Source: Candidatus Nitrohelix vancouverensis (GTDB taxonomy: Bacteria; Nitrospinota; Nitrospinia; Nitrospinales; VA-1). From it: a DNA stretch of 64,000 bases. Numbering within the stretch: position 1 is the stretch's first letter; every line of letters begins with the position of its first letter. Made by a program: the position numbers and the translations under genes. The stretch lies in assembly GCA_015698305.1 (NCBI GenBank), contig CP048620.1, positions 3,122,001 through 3,186,000 of the forward strand. The letters are read 5' to 3'. This document shows, in pieces, positions 34,947 to 45,100 of the stretch. The notes beneath the pieces were generated by a model. It searched no databases. It was not told where the DNA came from and saw only the letters and a list, made by a program, of their open reading frames with translations.

Positions 34947-35810
34947 TTAATTTGCGACCAGCATCTCCGCCGCCTGAACGCTTTCGCGGGTTTCCTCTGC
35001 CAGATTTTCAATCGCCTCATCCGACAATTCCCAGGCGTCCAGAATTTCATCGGCGACGCTTGATGGATTCACAACATCAATTCCATTCGACATTTCATGG
35101 TTCTTGGCGATCCAGTTGGCGACGTAAATAACCGACGTCAATTCGTAAGGAGACTGCGCCGCCTTGTCTTCGGAATGATGCTCTGCAACGGATAAAATCA
35201 CTTCCGGCGACATCGGCCAGGCTTTCTTGATATAAAGAGCTCCCAACTCGGCATGCGAAACGCCGAAAGTCGCAATTTCCTGATCAATCAACGCCTCGTC
35301 GGCCTTCCGCTCTTTGAGGAATGCTCCATAATGATCGGGAATCAAAAAATCAAAAATGAGTATTCCCATATCATGCACAAGCCCCGCCATATAAACGTCG
35401 TCCAGAATATTGACCTTAACTTCAGATGAGCCTCGCTTCGCAATGCTCCGCGCCAGGCACCCGACCGCCAGAGAATGCCTCCAGAACTGAATCTGGTTGA
35501 AGGATTGCGACGGCTTTAGCAAACCGGGCAAGGTGACGGTGAACACCAGTTCCACCACCATTTTGACGCCGAGACGGAGAACCGCCGATTGAAGGTCCTG
35601 GGCCTTTTCGCGACCCGCCCCGAAAAAAACGCTGTTCGCCAGTTTCACCAGTTTTCCCGCCAATACCGGCTCGGTGTCGATCAATCTGGAAATGGTGCTG
35701 ATGTCCGAATCGGGGTTGTTCACTTCCTCATCAATGCGCCCAAGGATATCGGGCAAAGGAGGCGGATCGCCCTTTTCCTTTAAAAGATTCAGAATCGCTT
35801 CTTTATTCAC
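34947..35810 (-). CDS. HDOD domain signalling protein
   Basis: A 287-residue single-domain HDOD protein. It has the typical N-terminal segment PPLPDILGRIDEEVNNPDSD, the LVKLANSVFF helix, LRLGVKMVVELVF, and HSLAVGCLARSIA with a partly conserved HD-like core (LVHDMGILIF). HDOD proteins are related to HD-GYP phosphodiesterases but usually lack catalysis and act in signalling, stress or motility control. It stands alone between the TPR gene and the cobalamin module, with no adjacent sensor. Confidence 0.9.
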   Translation of the reverse strand: MNKEAILNLLKEKGDPPPLPDILGRIDEEVNNPDSDISTISRLIDTEPVLAGKLVKLANSVFFGAGREKAQDLQSAVLRLGVKMVVELVFTVTLPGLLKPSQSFNQIQFWRHSLAVGCLARSIAKRGSSEVKVNILDDVYMAGLVHDMGILIFDFLIPDHYGAFLKERKADEALIDQEIATFGVSHAELGALYIKKAWPMSPEVILSVAEHHSEDKAAQSPYELTSVIYVANWIAKNHEMSNGIDVVNPSSVADEILDAWELSDEAIENLAEETRESVQAAEMLVAN

Positions 35811-36008
35811 ATCGATGTCCGGTTGGTTTATGATGGTTCGCTGACAAAGGCCGTATGATTAGAAACGCCCTTCGGAGTATATAATCTGACGGCATTCAGC
35901 CTCTCATACACACTCGACTACCGAGTTTCCTTTTACACTTTTTAACAGGCAATTCCAAGGGCTTTCCTTTCGCAAACTCTTCTGACAATACTTCGCTATT
36001 ATTCAATA

Positions 36009-37175
36009 ATGACATCGCAAACCGACAAGGCATCGCCAGATCAGAACCCGAACGACTCGCAAGCTACAAGTTCGTTTCCCTTGCACGGAGGCAACCCTCA
36101 AAGGGCGGCGGAAGCCTTTAAGGTTAACGTCGACACCCTGATCGACTTCAGCGCCAGCGTCAACCAAATGGGGCCGCCCAAATGCGTGATGGAACAACTC
36201 GGACAGAGTTTCCCCCAAATACTCGAATACCCCGACCCTGCGAATACGGCTTTGAAATCGGCTCTCTCGAATTATTGCGCGCTTCCCGCAGAACGGATCA
36301 TCGTCGGCAACGGATCGTCGGAACTGATCCACGCCCTGCCCTGTCTGCTCCGCGAAGGCAAAAGCGTGGCGTTGATTGAACCCGCGTTTTCAGAATATCG
36401 ACGCGCTTTCGAAATTGCAGACCGCCCCATCATCACGTTCACCGGGGCGGCTGAACATCAATTCCTGATTCCCTTAAACGCTCTATTACACAAACTCGAT
36501 CAGGCGCCTGAGATTGCCATGCTGGTATTGGGGAACCCGACCTGTCCTGCCGGAACGTTATGGCCCAGGCAGGATATCGAAACATTGCTGAGCTATTGCG
36601 AAACCCGGAAAATTCTTCTCGTCATTGATGAAACCTTCATCGAATTCACCGACGGCGACAACAGTCTGGTTGGAAAAGTTCCTGAAAGTCATTCATTGAT
36701 CCTGATCCGTAGCATGACCAAATTTCACGCGCTCCCCGGTTTGCGCATCGGATATGGTTTGATGTCGCCAGAGCATATTGCCAATATCGAAAAAGGCCGC
36801 GTCCCCTGGTCGGTCAACGGACTGGCGCAAAGCCTTGGCGTCGCCGCCCTGCAGGACAAAGAATTTCCTTCTCAATCGAGAGAATGGAATCGCGATCAAA
36901 GAAAACGCTTGCTGAGCGGATTTGCCGAAATTGAAAACATCGAAACTTTTCCCTCGCAAACAAACTTCATCCTGTTCCGGATCCAGTCCAACAATCCATC
37001 TCATCCGGCGGCCTTGTATGAAAGGCTGATCCGGGACGGCGTTCTGCTGAGAAACTGCGGTAATTTCCCCGGACTCGACATCAATTATTTTCGATGCGGC
37101 GTGCGCAAGGAGGCCGACAACCGACAATTGCTCCACAGTCTTCGAGAGCAGTGCGCTCGACTCGCCTCCCCATAA
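36009..37175 (+). CDS. cobD: L-threonine-O-3-phosphate decarboxylase (CobD)-like aminotransferase-fold enzyme
   Basis: A 388-residue PLP enzyme of the HisC/CobD group. LHGGNPQRAAE and IDFSASVNQMGPP are the CobD-type N-terminus, and the PLP lysine lies in SMTKFHALPGLRIGYG. CobD makes (R)-1-amino-2-propanol phosphate for the nucleotide loop of cobalamin. The neighbouring cbiB, whose product uses this compound, supports CobD over histidinol-phosphate aminotransferase. An N-terminal polar extension of about 25 residues precedes the conserved part. No cobalamin riboswitch is visible in the 198 bases upstream. Confidence 0.85.
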   Translation: MTSQTDKASPDQNPNDSQATSSFPLHGGNPQRAAEAFKVNVDTLIDFSASVNQMGPPKCVMEQLGQSFPQILEYPDPANTALKSALSNYCALPAERIIVGNGSSELIHALPCLLREGKSVALIEPAFSEYRRAFEIADRPIITFTGAAEHQFLIPLNALLHKLDQAPEIAMLVLGNPTCPAGTLWPRQDIETLLSYCETRKILLVIDETFIEFTDGDNSLVGKVPESHSLILIRSMTKFHALPGLRIGYGLMSPEHIANIEKGRVPWSVNGLAQSLGVAALQDKEFPSQSREWNRDQRKRLLSGFAEIENIETFPSQTNFILFRIQSNNPSHPAALYERLIRDGVLLRNCGNFPGLDINYFRCGVRKEADNRQLLHSLREQCARLASP

Positions 37176-37177
37176 TC

Positions 37178-38131
37178 ATGGAATTGTCCCAGCAAATCTT
37201 CATCGCCTTTTATCTCGACCTCGCTCTCGGAGATCCGCGCGGCTACCCGCATCCCGTCGTCTTGATCGGAAGATTCGCCAGTCGCCTCGAAAGCATTTTC
37301 AGAAAACGGTTTTCCAATTTGCTATTCGCGGGCGCCCTGACCGCTGTTCTGGTCGTGTGCGGCGCTTACCTCAGCGTCGCCGCCCTGCTCCATGCGCTCA
37401 GAAGCATCGCGCCCTTGCTGGAAGATATTGGAAGCATTCTCCTGATTTACGCCGCCTTATCCACGCGGTGCCTGTTCGATGAAAGCCGACCCGTTGAAGT
37501 CGCGCTGAAACGCGGTCGCCTGGATGAAGCCCGCCGCTGTCTTTCATATATCGTGGGACGGGATACGCAAAACATGGAGGAGCCACAGATCATTCGCGCG
37601 ACGGTTGAAACCGTCGCCGAAAATACTTCGGACGGCGTCGTCGCGCCCTTGTTCTACGCCTTCATCGGCGGCGCTCCTTTGGCGATCGCCTACAAAGCGG
37701 TCAACACGCTCGACTCGCAATTCGGCTACAAGAACGAACGCTACCTGTTGTTCGGTCGCTTCTCTGCGCGTCTCGACGATGCCGCCAACTGGCTTCCGGC
37801 GCGCATCACAGGCGCGCTCATGACGCTCAGCGCTTTTGTCTGCGGATTCAACGGCAAGGCGTCGGCAACGATCCTCATGAGAGATCATGCCAATCATGCC
37901 AGTCCCAATTCAGGCTGGCCGGAAGCCGCCGTCGCCGGCGCGCTGTCGATTCAACTCGGCGGCCCCAGTTCTTATCAGGGAACGCTTCTGGAAAAACCGT
38001 TCATCGGCGACTCGCTCCAGCCTGCGCATCCGCGACATATTTCGCACAGCCAGAAAATCATGCTCATGACGGCGACGCTCGCGCTCGCTATTTTTTTTGC
38101 GCTGAGACATTTCATTCAACTCAATTTTTGA
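37178..38131 (+). CDS. cbiB: Adenosylcobinamide-phosphate synthase CbiB
   Basis: A 317-residue membrane protein with several helices. Family signatures are LDLALGDPRGYPHPVVLIG at the N-terminus, VETVAENTSDGVVAPLFYAFIGG, AYKAVNTLDSQFGYKNERY and HANHASPNSGWPEAAVAGAL. It joins aminopropanol phosphate to adenosylcobyric acid. ATG 37178 is three bases after cobD. An open frame reaching back to 37094 overlaps cobD and is not conserved. Confidence 0.94.
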   Translation: MELSQQIFIAFYLDLALGDPRGYPHPVVLIGRFASRLESIFRKRFSNLLFAGALTAVLVVCGAYLSVAALLHALRSIAPLLEDIGSILLIYAALSTRCLFDESRPVEVALKRGRLDEARRCLSYIVGRDTQNMEEPQIIRATVETVAENTSDGVVAPLFYAFIGGAPLAIAYKAVNTLDSQFGYKNERYLLFGRFSARLDDAANWLPARITGALMTLSAFVCGFNGKASATILMRDHANHASPNSGWPEAAVAGALSIQLGGPSSYQGTLLEKPFIGDSLQPAHPRHISHSQKIMLMTATLALAIFFALRHFIQLNF

Positions 38132-38138
38132 AGGCCCA

Positions 38139-39533
38139 ATGAAAGCAAACCGAAAAACTCTACCTGGATTCATGATATCCGCCCCCGCCTCCGGCTCGGG
38201 CAAATCATCCGTCACCTGCGGCCTCATGCGCCTGCTGACGCAACAAGGTTATACCGTCGCCCCCTACAAGACCGGCCCGGATTATATCGACGCCAGCCAC
38301 CACAGTCGAGCCTGCCGCCGACCGAGTTACAATCTCGATTCATGGATGTGCTCTAAGCAATACATCGCTTCATTGTTCAGGGAGACGTCGCGAGGCGCGG
38401 ACATCGCCGTCGCCGAAGGCGTCATGGGCTTGTTTGACGGGGCGGCGTCGCGAACGGGCAAGGGAAGCACGGCGGAAATCGCAAAACTCCTGCGCCTGCC
38501 CGTCATTTTAGTGATCGACGCTCGGGCCATGGCGCAATCCGCCGCGGCGATCGCCAAAGGATTCGCCGAACTCGACCCCGACCTCCCTTTTCTCGGAGTG
38601 ATCGCCAACCGGGTGAACAGCGCCGGTCATGAAAAACTGATCAAGGACGCTCTGACGCAAAAAACCGACATTCCCTTTCTCGGACGACTCCCCTACGATG
38701 CGCAATTGAAAATCGCAGACCGCCATCTTGGTCTTCACACAAGCATGGAACAACAGGAAGAATGGTACGACCAGTGGGCGGCGCATATCGAAAAACATAT
38801 CGACGTCAAAACGCTTGTGCGTCGCGCCCGCCGCGATGTCTCGGACCTTCCGCAACTAAACGCAAGCAAAGCGCGCTGGGCTTCGGTCAAGCCGCGCCCC
38901 TTCACAGTGGCGGTCGCCCGCGATATCGCCTTTCAATTCGTCTATCAGGACACGCTCGACCTGTTCCGGCATTACGGCGGAACGGTTCGCTTCTTCTCGC
39001 CGATCAACGACAAACAACTTCCCGCCGGAACCGACTGGGTCTACCTGCCCGGCGGCTACCCGGAGTTGCACGCAAAATCGCTGGCAAAAAACAAACGCTT
39101 GATGGCCCAGTTGCGCAAGCGCATCGACGACGGAATCCCCGTGGTCGCGGAATGCGGCGGCCTCATGTATCTGGGAAAGGATTTGATCGACGAGTCCGGC
39201 AAGAAATTCAACATGACAGGCGTCTTTGACTATGGCGTCACCCTGCATCCCAAGAAATTGACGCTGGGCTATCGTAATCTCAAAAACGTTGATACAGACT
39301 CACAACAGGTCGCAATGAAGGGGCATGAGTTTCATTACTCCCAGTTCAGCGTCAACAAGGAATCCGCGTCGATGATGCACCATCCCTCCCGAACGGAAGA
39401 GACGATTCAGGATGGATGGCGACGCGACAATTGTCGGGCCTTTTACACGCATCTCTATTGGGGCGCTTCGCCGAAATGGTTGAAATTGATCCTCGATCAG
39501 GTCGATTTAAAACGCTCCCAAACTTCCAAATAG
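38139..39533 (+). CDS. cbiA: Cobyrinic acid a,c-diamide synthase
   Basis: A 464-residue two-domain enzyme. The N-terminal ATPase domain has the loop APASGSGKSSVT (residues about 15-26) and YKTGPDYID. The C-terminal glutamine amidotransferase domain has the nucleophile Cys in VAECGGLMYLG and a C-terminal His in FYTHLYWG. It amidates the a and c side chains of cobyrinic acid. It starts seven bases after cbiB. The reaction is upstream in the pathway compared with its two neighbours. Confidence 0.93.
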   Translation: MKANRKTLPGFMISAPASGSGKSSVTCGLMRLLTQQGYTVAPYKTGPDYIDASHHSRACRRPSYNLDSWMCSKQYIASLFRETSRGADIAVAEGVMGLFDGAASRTGKGSTAEIAKLLRLPVILVIDARAMAQSAAAIAKGFAELDPDLPFLGVIANRVNSAGHEKLIKDALTQKTDIPFLGRLPYDAQLKIADRHLGLHTSMEQQEEWYDQWAAHIEKHIDVKTLVRRARRDVSDLPQLNASKARWASVKPRPFTVAVARDIAFQFVYQDTLDLFRHYGGTVRFFSPINDKQLPAGTDWVYLPGGYPELHAKSLAKNKRLMAQLRKRIDDGIPVVAECGGLMYLGKDLIDESGKKFNMTGVFDYGVTLHPKKLTLGYRNLKNVDTDSQQVAMKGHEFHYSQFSVNKESASMMHHPSRTEETIQDGWRRDNCRAFYTHLYWGASPKWLKLILDQVDLKRSQTSK

Positions 39534-39591
39534 AACAGCCGTAGGCTCAGGAAATGAACCGCGAGCGGCGTGCCGCGCCAGCGCATATGCT

Positions 39592-39620
39592 TTGACAAGC
39601 CCATGCCAATTTGCTAGCAT
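39592..39620 (+). promoter_or_regulatory. Sigma70-type promoter ahead of the 77-residue membrane protein gene
   Basis: A perfect TTGACA (39592-39597) is followed after 17 bases by TAGCAT (39615-39620), which has an extended -10 TGC in front. The predicted start is about 48 bases before ATG 39675. It may serve the three genes that follow. Confidence 0.65.
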
Positions 39621-39674
39621 TTCCTCATTATAATTTCCCCAATTGGCGGAACCTCCAAAAGGCCCATCCCGCTC

Positions 39675-39908
39675 ATGAAACGCGATTCCAATCAACATAA
39701 TGAAAGTCCGGCGCAATGGCCGCGAAGGATTTTATTGATCGGCGGCAGTCTCTTTGCGCTTGTGGGACTGGCAAGGCAATGGCCGATTGCGGGGAAATCC
39801 TATATGGAATTTATTGAAGGGGACGGCTATCTCTCCCTCATCCTTGGATTGGTGATGATCGTGCTGGGATTTTCAGCGCATCTTTTAATCGGTCTTGAAG
39901 ACCGCTAA
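39675..39908 (+). CDS. Small two-helix membrane protein, unknown function
   Basis: A 77-residue protein with a basic N-terminus and two predicted membrane helices (about residues 18-35 and 52-71), separated by a short loop containing YMEFIEGDGYLSL. I do not recognise a family. It is supported as a real gene by a strong upstream promoter, the absence of a competing frame and close spacing to the DUF1844 gene (32 bases). Confidence 0.65.
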   Translation: MKRDSNQHNESPAQWPRRILLIGGSLFALVGLARQWPIAGKSYMEFIEGDGYLSLILGLVMIVLGFSAHLLIGLEDR

Positions 39909-39940
39909 ATCGTCGGCTTCGTCGCGAGAGGACATTTCAA

Positions 39941-40351
39941 ATGGACAGTGAAAAAGAAGGTGAAGGCTTCGTAATCAAAGATAAACGCTCTTCGCAATTA
40001 TCAGAGGAAGAGGCCACTGAAAAAGGCGCGGCTGAAGAAACCGCCAGAAAAGAACAGGCCAGCCAGGGCGCCGCATCGCAGGGATCGAACGCCGGACCGA
40101 TGGGAAATTTTGAAATTGATTTTTCCACCTTTGTGCTTTCGCTCACCTCATCCGCCTTTTATCATCTCGGCGACATGGCCGACCCGGAGACAGGACAGAA
40201 GGAAGTCAACCTTCCCGCCGTCAAACAAACCATCGACATGCTTTTGATGCTGAAAATAAAAACAAAAGGCAATTTGACGCAGGAAGAACATCAGCTTCTG
40301 GAGCAGTTGATTTACGAACTGCAAATGAAGTACGTCTCCAAGAACAAGTAA
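39941..40351 (+). CDS. DUF1844 domain protein
   Basis: A 136-residue protein: a polar Glu/Ala-rich N-terminal tail (about 1-55), then the DUF1844 domain. The domain begins IDFSTFVLSLTSSAFYHLGD and contains NLPAVKQTIDMLLMLKIKTKGNLT. The family is widespread in delta-type proteobacteria, Acidobacteria and related phyla and has no known function. It is predicted helical and soluble. A GAGAGGA ribosome site lies eight bases before the ATG. It is followed six bases later by the YkgJ-type gene. Confidence 0.9.
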   Translation: MDSEKEGEGFVIKDKRSSQLSEEEATEKGAAEETARKEQASQGAASQGSNAGPMGNFEIDFSTFVLSLTSSAFYHLGDMADPETGQKEVNLPAVKQTIDMLLMLKIKTKGNLTQEEHQLLEQLIYELQMKYVSKNK

Positions 40352-40357
40352 GCCGCC

Positions 40358-41086
40358 ATGTCCATTTTCTCCGACCAGCTCGGCGTTTTCATTCAGGGCA
40401 TGACGCGCCCGGATCTGCTCCAGCAATACCTCAAATCGAAATTCAACGAGACCCAGATCCAGACCGCTTACCACGCCCGGATCGCCGAAGCCAAGGAACT
40501 CGCCAAGGAAGAAGGAATCACCGCGCTTCAGGCTTTCTGGAAACTGCTGGAACGCACCTACGAAAAAACCCTGCCGCCGCGCACCTGCGAAAAAGGTTGC
40601 GGCTACTGCTGTTATCAGGGCGTCGCCCTCACCCAACTGGAGTGGGACGGCATTCTCAAGCTGGCCAAGGAAAAAAATATCGACTTCAATGCGATCATCG
40701 AACGCTCGCAACGCACCATCGACCGCGTTGAGAAAACGATCCAGTCAGACAAGGCGCTCGACCAGATCGACTGGCACAACCTCGTTGTCAATCAGCCCTG
40801 CCCCTTTCTGGAAGAGGATCACTCCTGCGCCGTTTACGAGGCGCGACCTTTAGACTGTCGGCTGGTCGTGGCCTTTCGTGATGTCTGCGGCTCCAAAAAA
40901 CTGGAGCACGCGCAACGCGGTTCCGTGATCGACGAAGCCGTGGGCGCAACCGTCATCGCCCGACTGCAATACGATCAGACGCCGAAGTTCAAACGCCGTA
41001 AATTCACCGGCGATCAACCGCTCCGTTTGATTCAGCACTGGTTGATCCTGTGGCGCGACAAGCAAGGCAAAAAGAAACGTCGCTGA
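40358..41086 (+). CDS. YkgJ-family cysteine-cluster protein
   Basis: A 242-residue protein with the YkgJ/CxxCxxCC metal-binding pattern: CEKGCGYCCYQGV near residue 76, then CPFLEEDHSCAVYEARPLDCR near 147. Such proteins bind zinc or an iron-sulfur centre, and the role is unknown. The N-terminal helical region (about 1-70) is extra relative to minimal family members. It follows the DUF1844 gene directly and is probably co-transcribed. Confidence 0.85.
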   Translation: MSIFSDQLGVFIQGMTRPDLLQQYLKSKFNETQIQTAYHARIAEAKELAKEEGITALQAFWKLLERTYEKTLPPRTCEKGCGYCCYQGVALTQLEWDGILKLAKEKNIDFNAIIERSQRTIDRVEKTIQSDKALDQIDWHNLVVNQPCPFLEEDHSCAVYEARPLDCRLVVAFRDVCGSKKLEHAQRGSVIDEAVGATVIARLQYDQTPKFKRRKFTGDQPLRLIQHWLILWRDKQGKKKRR

Positions 41087-41154
41087 CACGCGCCTTTCAG
41101 CTTCGATAGCTGAAACAATTTGTATTTCATTCTCTCGTTTGAACGGATTCCCTC

Positions 41155-42168
41155 ATGCCCGCATTCGCTCGACTCATACACCCCGGCTCCATTCGAATCG
41201 AAGACGCCCCGTCCCTGCAACCCGGACCGGGTGAAGTCATCGTCAAAACAGAACTCGCCGGAGTTTGCGGCACCGACCTCGCCTTGTATGCCGGCGACTA
41301 CGCCACGCCCCTGCCGCTGGTGATCGGCCACGAATACGTCGGCTCCGTCGGCTCCGTCGGAGAAGGCGTCGACAAGCAATGGATCGGGAAACGGGTCGCG
41401 CCCGAAATCAACAACACCTGCGCGGCCCTGCGCCTCAAAACGCAATGCGTCGCCTGTCGCAAGGGAATGTCGGGGCATTGCCTGACCCGCACCGTCACCG
41501 GAATCGTCAACAGCGACGGCGCTTTCGCCGAACAGACGCGCACCGCATCGGGCAATCTTCACCACGTCCCGGACTCTCTCGACTCAAACATTGCGGTGTT
41601 GGCCGAACCCCTCGCGGCGGCTCTGCAAACCTTCGAAACCTTGTCCCTCGCTGGAGATGAAACCGTTGTCGTGCTTGGGCCCGGACGACTGGGAATACTG
41701 ATCGTCTTCGCCGCTCATTTGAAAGGGCTGAAAGTCATCGCGGTTTCCAGAAGCGATCACAAACGCCAACGCGCTCTCAAGTTTGGAGCCGCTCACGCCT
41801 GCGCTCCCGAACACGCGGTCGATCAGGTGATGGAACTCACAGAAGATTTTGGCGCCGACATTGTCGTCGATGCGACCGGACAGCCCGGCGGTCTGGCGCA
41901 GGCGCAGGATCTGGTGCGCCCGCGCGGCGTGATCGCGGCGAAGACCACCTGCGGTCTGCCTTCGGATGGACTGGATTTGACCCGTCTGATCGTCAACGAA
42001 ATTCGCATTCAGGGATCGCGATGCGGTCCCTTTGCGCCTGCCTTGAAGATATTGGAGAGCCATCAGGAAAGATTGCGTTCATTGATCACGGCCTCCTACC
42101 CGCTTCAGAAAATCAATGAAGCCTTGAGTGCCGCCAACAGGGAAGATAAGATCACGATCCGGATTTGA
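41155..42168 (+). CDS. Zinc-dependent medium-chain dehydrogenase
   Basis: A 337-residue MDR-superfamily oxidoreductase. Catalytic zinc ligands are visible as CGTD (Cys38) and GHE (His59, Glu60). A structural-zinc lobe with four Cys follows (NNTCAALRLKTQCVACRKG and GHC, about 98-120). The nucleotide loop is LGPGRLGIL. The structural lobe has an unusual first spacing (Cys, eight residues, Cys-x2-Cys) compared with the common Cys-x2-Cys-x2-Cys layout. Substrate unknown; sorbitol- or threonine-dehydrogenase-like alcohols are possible. It converges on the 5-oxoprolinase gene. Confidence 0.88.
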   Translation: MPAFARLIHPGSIRIEDAPSLQPGPGEVIVKTELAGVCGTDLALYAGDYATPLPLVIGHEYVGSVGSVGEGVDKQWIGKRVAPEINNTCAALRLKTQCVACRKGMSGHCLTRTVTGIVNSDGAFAEQTRTASGNLHHVPDSLDSNIAVLAEPLAAALQTFETLSLAGDETVVVLGPGRLGILIVFAAHLKGLKVIAVSRSDHKRQRALKFGAAHACAPEHAVDQVMELTEDFGADIVVDATGQPGGLAQAQDLVRPRGVIAAKTTCGLPSDGLDLTRLIVNEIRIQGSRCGPFAPALKILESHQERLRSLITASYPLQKINEALSAANREDKITIRI

Positions 42169-42180
42169 TGTACTCCCGCA

Positions 42181-45100
42181 TCAGGGAGCGCCGTAGCCTC
42201 CGCCGCCGGGAGTGAGTATGCGAATCCGCTCCCCACGTTCGGCGACATAGCCCGCTTTCCCGCCCAGCTTGACGCGTCGACCATCGGCACGAATTCTCCA
42301 GTTCTCGCCGCAAGCGCCCGGTTCCCCGCCTTCCAGGCCATAGGGAGCGACATCGCGGCGTTCGCTCAATAAAGAAACGTCGAGTGGGACCAGAAACTCG
42401 ATCTCCCGCACCAAGCCGTCTCCGCCCGCAAAACGTCCCGCTCCGCCCGAACCGTTGCGCAATGAAAATTCTCTCAGCAGTACCGGGTATCGCGTTTCCA
42501 GAATCTCCGGATCGGTGATTCGCGTGTTCGTCATATGCGTGTGAACGCCCGACGCGCCGCGCCAGTCCGGCCCCGCCCCCGCGCCGCCGCCTATCGTTTC
42601 GTAATAACCAAAGGTCTCGTTTCCAAACGTCAGGTTGTTCATACATCCCTGGCTGGCCGCGCACACGCCCAGCGCCTTGAAAATAACGTCGACCAGACGT
42701 TGCGAGGTCAGCACATTCCCCGCCGCAACCGCCGCGTCGGCATTGGGAGTGATCAACGTGCCCGCTTCTGAAATGATGCGCACCGGCGCCATGCACCCCT
42801 GATTCAGCGGCATCTCCTGAAGGGTCAAGCAACGCAGGCAATACAAAATCACCGAAGCGGTCACCGCCTGCGGCGCGTTCAGATTCCCAGACGATTGCGG
42901 CCCTGTTCCTGAGAAATCAAAAACTATCGAGCCATCGGTTCGATCCAGCGTCAAGCGGAGGCACAGAGGAATGCCCTCATCCATTCGGTCTTCAGCCGTC
43001 AGCGCATCCACATCTTCAAGATGTCGGGCTAACGATATACGGCGCACAGCGGAACGCACCGAAGTTTCCGCCGCCTCCTGAATATGCTTCATATAAGCCT
43101 GTACCGTCGCCAGCGAATATTGCAACGCCAGCTCCTGCAATAAACGAACGCCGCGTTCATTCGCCGCCACCTGCGCCTTCAGGTCCGAAAGATTATCCGA
43201 CAAGCGACGGCTTCCCTTTAATAAACGAGAGACCCCCTCTTCCTGAAACACGCCGTCCCGAACCAGTCGGAACGAATTGATGAGCGCTCCCTCTTCCTCA
43301 ATCGAAGTGGAAAACGGCGGCATCGAACCCGGAACGGAACCGCCAATGTCTGCGTGATGCCCGCGATTCGCCACGTAAAACGCCGCCTTTCCCTCGACCC
43401 AAACGGGAGTGACGACGGTGATGTCGGGCAAATGACTGCCGCCCATCTGCGGACTGTTCGACACCCAGACGTCGCCGGGCGATACGTCCTCTCCAAAAAC
43501 TTCCATCTGTTTGCGAACCGCCTCGCCCATCGCCCCGAGGTGAACCGGCTGATGAGGCGCGTTGGCCGCAAGGCATCCGTCGCGATCAAACACGGCGCAG
43601 GAAAAATCCTGACGTTCCTTGATATTCGTCGAGATCGCCGTCTTTTGCAAAACCACGCCCATCTGTTCGGCGATGGACATGAAGCGATTGGAAAAAATCG
43701 CCAGTTGAACCGGATCGACCTGCGCGCCGACCGCTTCCGGCGCATGCAATGGAACCGTTATTTTGAGGTCGCCGTATTCAGTGACCCGACACCGACACAA
43801 AGGCTCGATTAAAATTGTCGAACTTTCCTGCAGGATGATCGCCGGCCCTTCAATCTTTTCGCCCGGCCCCAGATCGTTCAGATCGTAAACCGGCGTCCTC
43901 AGCCAGCCTTCGCGGAAATAGCAGGAGCTATTCGTTACAGGAGTCGCATCTTCTGTTTTACTGGGCAGTTTGATCTTACGCGCCGGATCGGAAGAACCCA
44001 CGACCCTCACGCGCGCGTCGTCAATGATGATCGTTTTTCCCTCCGGCGCAAAGCCGAATTCCCTTCGATACAATTTCAAAAATTCGTCTTGCAGGTCTAC
44101 GCCCTCTTCCAGCTTCACCATCAATGCCGTGTCGGTTCCGGCGAAACGCAGGTTCAGATAATGCGTCGCTTCGGTTCGACGGCTCCCCTGACGGCGCAAG
44201 CGGGATGACGCTGATTCGCTCATTGCATCGAGTCTTCCCAACAATTCGGGCATTACATCAGCGCTATAAATTTCACCCACGGCCTGGCTCCTGTCCTCTG
44301 TCACGTCCGCCAGCCCCATGCCATAGGCGGAAAGAACGCCTGAAAAACGATGAATGAACACATCCTGAATTCCAAGCGAGCGCGCCAGAGCGCAAGCGTG
44401 TTGCCCACCCGCCCCGCCGAAGCAGGAGAGAATATGATCTTTCGGGTCGCGTCCCTTTTGCAAGGTGATCTCTCGAATGGGCCGCGCCATCGCTTCGTTC
44501 GCCACCTCGATGAAGCCGAGGGCAAAGGCTTCGACATCTTTCAAAGGCGGACGTTCATCATCAAACCATTGCTGAAATGCATTTCGCGCTGATTCGAGAT
44601 CGAGCGCCTGATCTTCTTTCGGACCAAATACTTTTGGAAAATGTTCCGGCAAGAGACGACCGAGAAGCAGGTTGGCGTCGGTCAAAGAGAGCGGGCCTCC
44701 TTTGCGATAACACACCGGCCCCGGGTGCGCCCCGGAAGACTCCGGGCCGACCGCCAACATTCCGTTCCTATAGAACAAGCGGGAACCGCCGCCAGACGCG
44801 ACGGTGCGGATGTCCAGTTGCGGCGTTTGCAAATGTACGTTGGCCAGTTCGGATTCATGACGCCATTCCAGTTCGCCGTCGTAACGCGACACGTCGGTCG
44901 ATGTGCCGCCCATGTCGAATCCAATCACAGGACGCGGCGATTGCGGATCATAAGCCGTCCGCGCGCAACCAACCACGCCGCCCGCAGGCCCCGATAACAC
45001 GGCGCGGCTTCCGCTGAAAGCAGACGCGGGCGCCAGACCGCCGTCGGACTGCATGAAATAAATCTCAGGCATGTCCCCTTTGAACCCGGATCGAAAATTA

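Noticed and set aside
35811-36008. Cobalamin riboswitch ahead of cobD
   Set aside because: No conserved cobalamin-box sequence or matching fold was visible by eye.
39507-39716. 69-codon minus-strand open frame
   Set aside because: It overlaps the promoter and start of the plus-strand membrane protein gene and has no recognisable pattern.
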